From Planctomycetes bacterium UBA1135 (lineage in GTDB: Bacteria; Planctomycetota; UBA1135): a stretch of DNA of 9,016 nucleotides. Positions 1 through 6,423 of this stretch are shown in pieces. The notes beneath the pieces are model-generated. The model was not told the DNA's origin. It did not search any database and saw only the letters and a program-made list of their open reading frames with translations. The stretch lies in contig DCAK01000087.1 in the NCBI GenBank assembly GCA_002311925.1, forward strand, positions 1 to 9,016, in the 5' to 3' direction. Position 1 is the stretch's first letter, and every line of letters begins with the position of its first letter. Position numbers and translations under genes: made by a program.

Positions 1-2
1 GC

Positions 3-1121
3 TCCTTCGGCTTCGACCAGGGATTCGGCCATTTCCATCTCGCCAAGGATGGTCTGCCCCTCGTCCGGGACATGGCTTGGGGAAAGTTGGCCGCCAAGCT
101 GGCCCGTTGGACCGGAACCACCGACGTGGCCCAGGGAAGTAAGGAAGACCAGTCGGCGGCAGGCCCCCTGACCGACAAGGTCATCGATTGGCTGGGAGAG
201 GGGGACGACCGTCCGGAATTCACCTACGTCCACTACATCGACCCTCACGCCCCCTACGACCCTCCCGAATTCCTTCTCGAGGGGGACCGGCCCTCCATCG
301 CCGACCTGCAGGCGAGCTTTCGATGGGAAAGCGGGATTCTCAGGTACCCATTCGGCAAACGCCCTCCTCTCGAGGGAGACGGGCGCGAGAGGGTGATCCG
401 TCTCTACGACGCGGAAATCCGCTACTGCGACCGGGAATTCCAGCGCCTCTTGGACCATTTGGAGGCCACCGGCCGACTCGGGCCCGAAGATTGGCTCATC
501 GTGACCTCCGACCACGGAGAGGAGTTTTATGAACACCTGCACTGGGGCCACGGGCAATCCCTCTTCGAGGAGCAGTTGCATGTTCCCCTGGTTCTTGTCG
601 GTCCGGGAGCCCGTGGAGGGGCGGTGGTCGAGCAGCCCGTCAACCTTCTCGACCTCTACGCCACCTTGCTGGGTTGGGCGGGCGCCGAAGTCCCTGCCGA
701 CTGCCCATCCCGGAGTCTCCAACCCTTCATGGAGGACCCGGAGAGGGAGGACGGCCGGATTCTTTTTGCCGAGCGCATCATGCACGAGGGTCAAGGCGCC
801 CAGACCGCGGTTCGAAAGGGGAGCCGAAAGCTCATTGAAACCCCGGACCGCTCAGCTGCCGACGAGGCCATGCTTCACCTCCATTTCGACCTGGCTTCGA
901 ACCCCGGGGAACGCCTGGAGGGCGACTACCCCCCAGCCGAAGGGACTCCTTTCGACAAGCAAAACCCCGTCTTCCAGGCGCCGGCGGATCTTCTGAAACT
1001 TCTGGTCATGATGCGGGATTTTGCCCTCGTCACCGCCTTCACCGCCGAAAAGGTGGAATTGGATGAAGACACCTTGCGCGCGCTGCAGAGCCTGGGCTAC
1101 ATAGGAGACGATGAAGACTGA
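3..1121 (+). CDS. Sulfatase (alkaline phosphatase superfamily), 5'-truncated by the window edge
   Basis: Predicted to hydrolyse sulfate esters, probably on a carbohydrate. The frame is open from base 3 and 23 codons precede the first ATG (base 72). They encode a GFDQGFGHF stretch typical of the middle of bacterial sulfatases, so the true start and the catalytic CxPSR/CxAxR formylglycine motif lie left of the window. Seen downstream, counting residues from the ATG at 72: YVHYIDPHAPYDPP (about 52-65), a substrate/metal-side motif of the family; YDAEIRYCD (112-120); the metal-binding TSDHGE (145-150; Asp147, His148); HWGHGQSLFEEQLHVPL (157-173); and NLLDLYATLL (191-200). The protein ends with LQSLGYIGDDED, a C-terminal signature common in this sulfatase group. 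The stop codon is followed after 3 nt by a hairpin terminator. The gene converges on the heparinase-family gene. Substrate and secretion cannot be judged without the N-terminus. The family call is firm. Confidence 0.95.
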   Translation, partial: SFGFDQGFGHFHLAKDGLPLVRDMAWGKLAAKLARWTGTTDVAQGSKEDQSAAGPLTDKVIDWLGEGDDRPEFTYVHYIDPHAPYDPPEFLLEGDRPSIADLQASFRWESGILRYPFGKRPPLEGDGRERVIRLYDAEIRYCDREFQRLLDHLEATGRLGPEDWLIVTSDHGEEFYEHLHWGHGQSLFEEQLHVPLVLVGPGARGGAVVEQPVNLLDLYATLLGWAGAEVPADCPSRSLQPFMEDPEREDGRILFAERIMHEGQGAQTAVRKGSRKLIETPDRSAADEAMLHLHFDLASNPGERLEGDYPPAEGTPFDKQNPVFQAPADLLKLLVMMRDFALVTAFTAEKVELDEDTLRALQSLGYIGDDED

Positions 1122-1124
1122 ATC

Positions 1125-1157
1125 TGGCCCCCTTCGGTGGGCCATTTTCCATTTTTT
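1125..1157 (+). terminator. Intrinsic terminator of the sulfatase gene
   Basis: The sequence TGGCCCCCTTCGGTGGGCCA (1125-1144) folds into a 6-bp stem TGGCCC/GGGCCA. A C.U mismatch and a C(UUCG)G tetraloop (1132-1137) sit at the top. It is followed by TTTT, CCA and TTTTTT (1145-1157). It begins 3 nt after the sulfatase stop codon and has the layout of a Rho-independent terminator. The T-run is interrupted, so its strength is uncertain. Confidence 0.75.
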
Positions 1158-1217
1158 CTCTCCCAAGTCACTGCTCTGAAAGATTTTAGGGACCGACCCT
1201 CCCTCCACCCCAGGGTG

Positions 1218-1244
1218 GGAAGGATTTCTTTCCCAAATCCTTTC
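1218..1244. repeat. Inverted repeat / hairpin in the convergent intergenic region
   Basis: AAGGATTT (1220-1227) and AAATCCTT (1235-1242) form a perfect 8-bp stem around the loop CTTTCCC. One G.U pair and one G-C pair extend it outward to 1218 and 1244. It lies between the two terminators of the convergent genes, in the 172-bp gap (1122-1293), where no plausible gene was found. The structure is visible on either strand; its function is unknown. It may help end read-through transcription. Confidence 0.5.
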
Positions 1245-1260
1245 AGGAAACCCTCTTCGG

Positions 1261-1287
1261 AAAAAAGTTGCCCATCGAAGGGGGCCA
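1261..1287 (-). terminator. Probable intrinsic terminator of the minus-strand operon
   Basis: Read on the minus strand, bases 1287-1268 give TGGCCCCCTTCGATGGGCAA, then C and TTTTTT (1266-1261). GCCC/GGGC forms a 4-bp stem with an outer T-A pair separated by a G.A mismatch. It begins 6 nt after the stop codon of the heparinase-family gene. It matches the sulfatase terminator at 18 of 20 positions in inverted orientation. Both differences weaken the stem or its tetraloop closing pair, so it is probably the weaker of the two, though its T-run is uninterrupted. Confidence 0.6.
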
Positions 1288-1293
1288 GCTTCC

Positions 1294-3267
1294 TCATTCG
1301 ACCCTCAGGCTGGTTTCACACTCCCAATTCCCCTCCGCTTCCCTCTCAAGCACCACGACGGGGCTCGGGTTCCGGACCATGAACCGGGTGGCGCGCCAAC
1401 CCAGGGGGGGATCCTCCTGCCCCTTCACGAGGCGAGCCTCCCATCCTGACGGAGGAGACAGGCGAACCTTGGAAGCACCGTGGGTCGCCACGAAGTCCCC
1501 ATCTCGCTCCACGACCTCGCATCCCTCCGCAAAGTGGAAAGCCAGGGAATATCGATGGCTCCCCCGGGCCTCCACGGAGTCGCGAATCACGAAAACCGAC
1601 TTGGAATCCCAATCCACCCCTCGCCGGTGCTTCACCGGGTCCGCCAACCGCTGATAACCGTCATGCTCCCCTTCCAAGCGGATGATTCCGCCATCCTCCG
1701 ACCGCTCACTGGCAAGAAGGGTGGCCCGGGCCTTCTCCGTCCAAAGAAACATGCCCGCCGCTTGAGATTGGTCGGCTCCGTCCACCGACAGGGTGTTGTG
1801 GGCGAGAGTGCTCTTGAAATAATCCCGCCAGGCCGGCTCCTGGAAATAGCACCAGTTCCCGGCATCCACCAGGATTTCGCGACCCCCCACCGACAGCTGA
1901 ACCGAGAGCGCGTCGGCATGACCATGAGCGGCAAGGGAAAGAAATCCCAGGGGGCCGCAATCGAACAGAAGCCGAACCTCGTCGTCGGATTCCCAATCCC
2001 GGCCCATCCACCAATAGCCGCCCTCGGGAAAGGCCCTCGCAATGTCGGACGCGGGCGCGCCGCCACCGAGAGCGCCCCACCGACCCGCTCCCTCTTCTCC
2101 CGTGAGCCAATAGGTCTTTTCGTCCATCGACCCCGACTTGGCCGCGAATTCCGGCCGACCCCGCAGGACCGCCATCGTGGCGACCAGGGAAAGGTGGGGG
2201 TGAAAGTCGGAAGAGTCGCACAACCGAGTCATGTGGCCGTCGTCCAGGTCGCCGATGGCGGCGACATTCCCCCCCGCGTCAACCAAGGCGGCTGAAAACT
2301 CCGCCATGGCCTGCAATCGATCCCAATAGGTTTCCGGGAACGGGTCATCCGAACCCCGGGCCACGACCCCGGGAATCAGGAAGAAGTCGGCGATGAATGT
2401 GTGGTAACCGGTCGTCTGCTCCTTGTTGACTCCATCCGAATGGATTTGAATCTCAAGTTCCCGAATCAGGATGCTGCGCGCCAGGGCCCTCCAGGCCGGA
2501 GCCCGAGAAAAGAAGGGAAAGGCCGCGCAACCTAGAAAAAGCCCGGCAACTTCACCCACAAGGTGATTGTTCGCCGAGGAGCCGGAGGCCAGGTGCTTGC
2601 GGATGTAGTGGCAATGCTCGAAGGCCCGCTCCTTCCAATTCTCGATAAAATCCTCCCCCAGGCCCTCCAGCCCGCCTTCCCTGCGACCCAGAAAATCCGC
2701 GCACAGGGCCCAATTTCCGAGGCGAATGCCCAACTCAAGGGAGGAACACCAATGCACGCCCTGGTTGAAGGGGTTCTGCTTCCACCAGGATTCGAGTCGG
2801 CTCTTGAATCCCTCCCGGAATCGCACCTCCCCCGTGAGAGCGAACGCCCGAGCCAGGGTCACCAATTCCAAGTGTCGGGAAGGTTCCCAGACATACTTGA
2901 TGTCGCCGCAATCCTCGAAGGAGCGGTAGTTGATGTCCTTCGAGTAGCGAAGCGGGGCGGACTTTCCGCTCCGTGGGTCGCGATGCCAATCGGGAGGAAG
3001 ACCTTCCTCCACATCCTCGAGGTCGAACATGGAAATCCTTCCCTGAAGGACCTTTTCCGCCGAGCGCAGGCAGGCCTCCCGATCCACTTGGTGGGAATCC
3101 ATCTTCGCCTCGGGAAGACCCAAACCCGGCGGAAGCCCCGGGTTCAACTTGGTTCGCGGGGGCGGGAGCCATTTTTCCAACCGCTCCCTCGACCATTGGC
3201 GCACCCGCCACCCAATCTCTCCCGGCGACATGCTGCGCAAGCGGTTCCAGAACCAGCCGATGTTCAT
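1294..3267 (-). CDS. Heparinase II/III-family polysaccharide lyase-like protein
   Basis: 657 aa, predicted to cleave uronate-containing polysaccharide by beta-elimination. The N-terminus (FWNRLRSMSPGEIGWRVRQW, about 4-26) resembles the opening of heparinase II/III proteins found in exopolysaccharide clusters. An alpha/alpha-toroid region follows, with HWCSSLELGIRLGNW (about 172-186) and SSANNHLVGE (230-239). A beta-sandwich PF07940-type domain covers roughly 400-620, with AHGHADALSVQLSVGGREIL (447-466) and YFKSTLAHNTLSVDG (483-497). Candidate catalytic residues seen are Asn233/Asn234-His235, Tyr288 in TTGYHTF, and the histidines of AHGHAD (448, 450), matching the Asn/His/Tyr/His set known in PL12/PL15/PL17-type lyases. 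No hydrophobic signal peptide is visible. The ATG at 3267 is chosen because it overlaps the stop of the upstream glycosyltransferase as ATGA. A TTG four codons upstream (3279) is less likely. It is the last gene of the minus-strand operon. Substrate could be heparan-, alginate- or chondroitin-like, or a host-specific glycan. Confidence 0.92.
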   Translation of the reverse strand: MNIGWFWNRLRSMSPGEIGWRVRQWSRERLEKWLPPPRTKLNPGLPPGLGLPEAKMDSHQVDREACLRSAEKVLQGRISMFDLEDVEEGLPPDWHRDPRSGKSAPLRYSKDINYRSFEDCGDIKYVWEPSRHLELVTLARAFALTGEVRFREGFKSRLESWWKQNPFNQGVHWCSSLELGIRLGNWALCADFLGRREGGLEGLGEDFIENWKERAFEHCHYIRKHLASGSSANNHLVGEVAGLFLGCAAFPFFSRAPAWRALARSILIRELEIQIHSDGVNKEQTTGYHTFIADFFLIPGVVARGSDDPFPETYWDRLQAMAEFSAALVDAGGNVAAIGDLDDGHMTRLCDSSDFHPHLSLVATMAVLRGRPEFAAKSGSMDEKTYWLTGEEGAGRWGALGGGAPASDIARAFPEGGYWWMGRDWESDDEVRLLFDCGPLGFLSLAAHGHADALSVQLSVGGREILVDAGNWCYFQEPAWRDYFKSTLAHNTLSVDGADQSQAAGMFLWTEKARATLLASERSEDGGIIRLEGEHDGYQRLADPVKHRRGVDWDSKSVFVIRDSVEARGSHRYSLAFHFAEGCEVVERDGDFVATHGASKVRLSPPSGWEARLVKGQEDPPLGWRATRFMVRNPSPVVVLEREAEGNWECETSLRVE

Positions 3268-4385
3268 GCCGCCGGCCAAAGGAGCTCCCCGTAGATTCCC
3301 ATCACTTGTTCGACGATGGCATCCAGGTCGAACTTCTCTTCGAACAGGGAATGGCTGGCCTTGGCCATCCTTTCGCGCAATTCTGCATCGGAGGCCAACA
3401 GGGCCACGGCCTTGGCAATCGCATCAATATCCCCCGGCTCGACGATGAGCCCTGTGGAATCATGGCGCACCGCCTCCAGGATTCCCCCGACCGGGGTGGA
3501 AATCACCGGCAGGCCAACCGCCATGGCTTCGAGAATCGAACCCGGAAGCCCCTCGTTGTAGGAGGGCAGGCAGTAGACGTCGGCCCGCTGGAACACGGAG
3601 GCTGCATCGGGGCCCGACACCCAGCCGGGCACCTCGACCTGGGCCTCCAGGCCGGCCTCCGCCACCAGGGCCCGCACCTCGTCCACCTCCCCGTCACCTG
3701 CAAGAATCAGCCGAGCTTGAGGATGGCTCGGGGCGATTGCCTTGAAGGCCTCGAGAAGATCGTAGACCCCCTTCCTCTTCCCCATCCTGCCCATGAGAGC
3801 GAAGGTCACGGTGTCGCGACCACTGCGGTCGGGGACCTCCTGGCGCAGGGCGGCGTTGTAGACGATGTCGACCCGGGTGGGCCGCCTGCAGATGCTTTCG
3901 ACCCACTCCTTCCATTCCCGGGAAAGGACGAGATTGGCGTCCGCGCTTTCGAAAAACCGTTGCACCAGGCGCCGACGAAGTCCGGAAGTCGAAGCGTAGA
4001 AGTCCTGGAATTCGGAGCCGTGGAGGTGGGACACCCTCTTGCGGGCACACAGGGCTCCGAAATGCCAGATGGGCTGCTTGCGCCAGAAGCTCATCCACGA
4101 AGATTGATGGACATGCATCACATCCCATCGACCCTTGAGGGTCAGCAGTCTCCCGAGGAACAGAACGGCAATCTTGAGCAGGGCGAAGCTGCCATCCACG
4201 AACTTGGCCAGGTAGGCGCCGGGGACCGATTCCCTCTGGGTGGACAGATAGCGCAGGTTCACCTTGTCCGAGAAATCCGTGGCCAACCAATTCTTGACCA
4301 CCGTGGCGATTCCCGTGGTCGTCGAAATTCCGATGCCCACCATGAGCACCTCGGGCTTACGGCGCGGGGAGGGACCTGTGGTCAA
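3264..4385 (-). CDS. GT4-family glycosyltransferase (GT-B fold)
   Basis: Predicted cytoplasmic or inner-membrane-associated transferase that moves a sugar from a nucleotide donor to a growing glycan. The call gives 373 aa from a TTG at 4385. Seen: a Rossmann strand VLMVGIGIS (13-21), DVMHVHQS (88-95), HLHGSEF (120-126), the C-domain entry GRMGKRKG (199-206), LILAGDG (226-232), and the GT4 nucleotide-sugar motif EGLPGSILE with Glu278 and Glu286, followed by PVISTPVGG. The start is uncertain. TTG at 4385 forms a TTGA overlap with the sulfotransferase stop and preserves the whole first beta strand. ATG at 4343 has a good GAGG ribosome-binding site 5 nt upstream, but would clip that strand (359 aa, 38-nt gap). 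The stop overlaps the lyase start as ATGA, implying translational coupling. Family assignment is firm; donor and acceptor are unknown. Confidence 0.92.
   Translation of the reverse strand: MTTGPSPRRKPEVLMVGIGISTTTGIATVVKNWLATDFSDKVNLRYLSTQRESVPGAYLAKFVDGSFALLKIAVLFLGRLLTLKGRWDVMHVHQSSWMSFWRKQPIWHFGALCARKRVSHLHGSEFQDFYASTSGLRRRLVQRFFESADANLVLSREWKEWVESICRRPTRVDIVYNAALRQEVPDRSGRDTVTFALMGRMGKRKGVYDLLEAFKAIAPSHPQARLILAGDGEVDEVRALVAEAGLEAQVEVPGWVSGPDAASVFQRADVYCLPSYNEGLPGSILEAMAVGLPVISTPVGGILEAVRHDSTGLIVEPGDIDAIAKAVALLASDAELRERMAKASHSLFEEKFDLDAIVEQVMGIYGELLWPAA
4341..4353 (-). promoter_or_regulatory. Shine-Dalgarno before the alternative GT4 start
   Basis: On the minus strand GAGGTGCTCATG places GAGG five bases before the ATG at 4343-4341. 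This is the main argument for a shorter glycosyltransferase, 42 nt downstream of the TTG start used in the CDS call. GAGGTG also encodes Glu-Val of the first beta strand, so the match may be coincidental. Confidence 0.4.
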
Positions 4386-5284
4386 AGGGGAAACCCGTGC
4401 TTTTCCAGGTGGGGAGCGAGGTAGTCCTGGAGGAGCCGGATGGATTCCTCCCCCAAATCCTTCTTCCACTTGTCGTCGAAGTCGTGCACCCGGATGGAGG
4501 ATACCCGGACGTCGAAGCGGTTGGAGGCCGGCAGCCCGCAGAAATCAAGGACCCTGGCCATGGTCCCTCGCGGGTCCCTCACCATTCCGTCATAACGAAT
4601 CTCAAGAAACCGATCGGCCGGCAACGAGGCTCGCGCGTCGGCGATGTAATCCATGAGGGTCTTCCAGACCACCCCGGCGAGGACCGCGGGTTCGTGCCGA
4701 CAGGATTCAAGAACCGCTTGGTCCGCCGCGTCCATGTCCCCCCACCACCAGGAATCCATGGTCCCGTCCCACCAACTCACGTTGACCATGGAATTGACCA
4801 CGGCCCGACCATCCCGCGCGACGTGAATGAACCGGGCGTCCGGGAAGACCTCGGTCAGCCAGTCGATGCGGGGAAAACCGGTGTGCTTGTGAAGAAATCG
4901 CTTCTTCCCCTGCCAACCGAGGTGGGCGCGGACGGAAGCCCGCAGAGCCTCCACATGTTCGGGCAGGGCGTCGGCCGCCGTCAATCTGCGGGGCTGGGAA
5001 AAGACTCCCTCGGTGATTTCCGCCAGAAGGCGATTGGCCTCCCGCGGTTTGGGGGTCAGCCTCCAATCGAATGACATCCGGGGCCCGACCACCGGAAGGT
5101 CGAGAATCCGCGACCAGGCCGCCAACCATGGGGCTCGGGGGTGCTTGTTGGTGAAATTAGAGAACCATCCCAGGTGCGGATGCTGGGAAAGAACCCTGAA
5201 AAAGAGGGTGGTTCCGCTTCTCCCCGTCCCGAGGATGCAGATTGGCCGATCAATGGCTGGGTCCTTTTCGATTCCGGGCGACAT
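4382..5284 (-). CDS. PAPS-dependent sulfotransferase (Sulfotransfer_3-like)
   Basis: 300 aa, predicted to transfer sulfate from PAPS to a hydroxyl or amine, here most likely on a glycan. Seen: the 5'-phosphosulfate-binding P-loop GTGRSGTT (19-26) after strand PICIL; KHTGFPRIDWL (133-143); and the 3'-phosphate-binding segment RFIHVARDGRAVVNS (151-165 plus Ser166). Arg158 and Ser166 are eight residues apart, the same spacing as the Arg/Ser pair of human SULT1E1. A mid-protein tryptophan-rich patch (SWWDGTMDSWWWGDMD, about 170-185) is probably part of acceptor binding. No signal peptide or membrane helix is evident. The ATG at 5284 has a strong GGAAGG ribosome-binding site six bases upstream. 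It is first in the minus-strand operon, ahead of the glycosyltransferase, and divergent from a second, distinct sulfotransferase gene. The acceptor is not identifiable from sequence. Confidence 0.92.
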   Translation of the reverse strand: MSPGIEKDPAIDRPICILGTGRSGTTLFFRVLSQHPHLGWFSNFTNKHPRAPWLAAWSRILDLPVVGPRMSFDWRLTPKPREANRLLAEITEGVFSQPRRLTAADALPEHVEALRASVRAHLGWQGKKRFLHKHTGFPRIDWLTEVFPDARFIHVARDGRAVVNSMVNVSWWDGTMDSWWWGDMDAADQAVLESCRHEPAVLAGVVWKTLMDYIADARASLPADRFLEIRYDGMVRDPRGTMARVLDFCGLPASNRFDVRVSSIRVHDFDDKWKKDLGEESIRLLQDYLAPHLEKHGFPL

Positions 5285-5290
5285 AGCGAG

Positions 5291-5296
5291 CCTTCC
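5291..5296 (-). promoter_or_regulatory. Ribosome-binding site of the minus-strand sulfotransferase
   Basis: GGAAGG on the minus strand lies six bases before the ATG at 5284. It fixes that start and is the clearest Shine-Dalgarno sequence in the window; most internal genes seem to rely on stop/start overlaps instead. Confidence 0.7.
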
Positions 5297-5335
5297 GATG
5301 TCCGCTGAAACCCCCGGGACTGGGCCGGGTGGCGG

Positions 5336-5355
5336 ATTCTACCACGGGGTAGAAT
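5336..5355. promoter_or_regulatory. Perfect 8-bp dyad in the divergent promoter region
   Basis: ATTCTACC (5336-5343) and GGTAGAAT (5348-5355) are exact reverse complements around the spacer ACGG. The dyad sits in the 83-bp gap between the divergent sulfotransferase genes. Each arm ends in TAGAAT, a 5-of-6 match to the sigma-70 -10 hexamer, reading outward on each strand toward its own gene. No convincing -35 box is found 16-18 bp upstream on either strand. It could be an operator for a dimeric regulator, a pair of -10 elements, or both. The plus-strand -10 would give a leader of only about 6 nt before the ATG at 5368. Confidence 0.5.
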
Positions 5356-5367
5356 TCTTCAGGCGCA

Positions 5368-6423
5368 ATGACCACCACCCTCTCGAACCCGACCCAGGCG
5401 GCGGCCCCTGTTTTCATCGTGGGCCCGCCACGGTGCGGGACCACCCTGGTCGCCGAAATTCTCGGTTCCCATGCCGACCTGTTCTTTCCCTCGGAAACCC
5501 ATTTCTACGAGGAGATTCGGAGCCGGGCCAAAGGCGAGGAAATCGCCCCGGGTTCGGCGGAGGGGGAGCAGGCGCTGAATCGAACCCTGGGCCTTTTCCG
5601 AAAATACCAATACGAAAAGGATTGGCAACGAGTCGAGGCCGCCGGCTTCCGGGAGAGCCTGGAAGCGCGCTGGCAGGAATGCGGAGGCGGCCTTCCCGGT
5701 CTCTTTCAATCTTTCATGGCACTGCAGGCCGAAGGGGAGGGGAAACCCCGATGGGGAGACAACACCCCCCGGGACGTCTTCCACCTCGAGCGCATCCTCG
5801 CCGACTTTCCCGAGGCCCGCGTTCTCCTTTGCACCCGCGACCCCAGGGATTTCCTGCTTTCCTACCAGAACAAGTGGAAGCGAACCTGGGACGTCAACCA
5901 ATCCCGCATCCGATCCTTGTACCACCCGTTGACGACGACCCTCCTCTGGAAAGCATCCATGCGGCAGATGGGCATCCTCGACCGTCTTTACCCTCAAGAA
6001 AACTGGATGCTCGTCCGCTATGAGGACATCGTGACCGACCCCGAGGGCACCGTGCGCCAAATTTGCAAGACCGTCGGAATCGACTTTCGGGATGACCTCC
6101 TGGATGTGGAGAGCAACAACAGTTCCTTCGAGGGCGAAGGAAGCCGCGGCATCTTCTCGGTGAGCGTGAACCGATGGAAGGAAGCCCTGCCTCGGGCCGA
6201 AAGTTGGTTTCCTGAGAAGTTCGCTGGAAACGAAATGAGCCGTCTGAACTATGAGCCTGGGAACCCTGCCAAGGTCGGAAAACCCGGCTTCGGCCGTCGC
6301 CTAGCCTTCTTCATCCAATTCCCCTTCTCTCTTCTTGCCGCCCTGCGGGCGAATCGGCCAAAAACCGGCCCTATTCTCCCCTACCTGTTCCGCAGAATGG
6401 CCCCCATCCTGCGCCGACCATGA
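5368..6423 (+). CDS. PAPS-dependent sulfotransferase, second type
   Basis: 351 aa, predicted to sulfate a glycan or other acceptor using PAPS. Seen: strand PVFIV and P-loop GPPRCGTT (19-26); SETHFYEEI (42-50); KPRWGDNTP (126-134), the W-G-D-x-T-P motif common in Sulfotransfer_3 proteins; and the 3'-phosphate-binding RVLLCTRDPRDFLLS (151-165), with Arg157 and Ser165 eight residues apart. WMLVRYEDIVTDPEGTVRQIC (213-233) is the usual C-terminal YEDL-like block of sulfotransferases. An aromatic/hydrophobic tail segment (about 311-327) between basic residues could hold the protein at the membrane; this is inference. It differs clearly from the divergent sulfotransferase outside the two PAPS motifs, so the acceptor or position is probably different. 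The start ATG has only a weak upstream AGG. The stop overlaps the next start as ATGA, making it first of a three-gene operon. Confidence 0.92.
   Translation: MTTTLSNPTQAAAPVFIVGPPRCGTTLVAEILGSHADLFFPSETHFYEEIRSRAKGEEIAPGSAEGEQALNRTLGLFRKYQYEKDWQRVEAAGFRESLEARWQECGGGLPGLFQSFMALQAEGEGKPRWGDNTPRDVFHLERILADFPEARVLLCTRDPRDFLLSYQNKWKRTWDVNQSRIRSLYHPLTTTLLWKASMRQMGILDRLYPQENWMLVRYEDIVTDPEGTVRQICKTVGIDFRDDLLDVESNNSSFEGEGSRGIFSVSVNRWKEALPRAESWFPEKFAGNEMSRLNYEPGNPAKVGKPGFGRRLAFFIQFPFSLLAALRANRPKTGPILPYLFRRMAPILRRP

Noticed and set aside
72..74. ATG as the start of the sulfatase gene
   Set aside because: The same frame is open to the window edge and the 23 upstream codons encode a conserved sulfatase segment, so the gene is truncated and this is an internal Met.
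1137..1382. Short open frames in and around the convergent intergenic region
   Set aside because: They cross terminator hairpins and the end of the heparinase-family gene, lack ribosome-binding sites and motifs, and do not look like real small genes.
3277..3279. TTG as the start of the heparinase-family gene
   Set aside because: The ATG four codons later forms an ATGA overlap with the upstream stop and gives an N-terminus that matches the family.
2973..4424. 483-codon open frame on the plus strand
   Set aside because: It lies entirely antisense to the heparinase-family and glycosyltransferase genes, which have clear family motifs. It shows low-complexity His/Gly/Pro-rich composition and no recognisable domain. 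It is a by-product of high GC at third positions.
5327..5364. -35 boxes paired with the TAGAAT hexamers
   Set aside because: At 17-18 bp spacing the sequences are GGGTGG on the plus strand and GCCTGA or CGCCTG on the minus strand, which do not resemble TTGACA.
5013..6060. Open frames of 336 codons (plus) and 233 codons (minus) across the divergent promoter and second sulfotransferase
   Set aside because: Both overlap well-supported sulfotransferase coding sequence in other frames, run through the promoter gap, and are Arg/Pro-rich with no motif.
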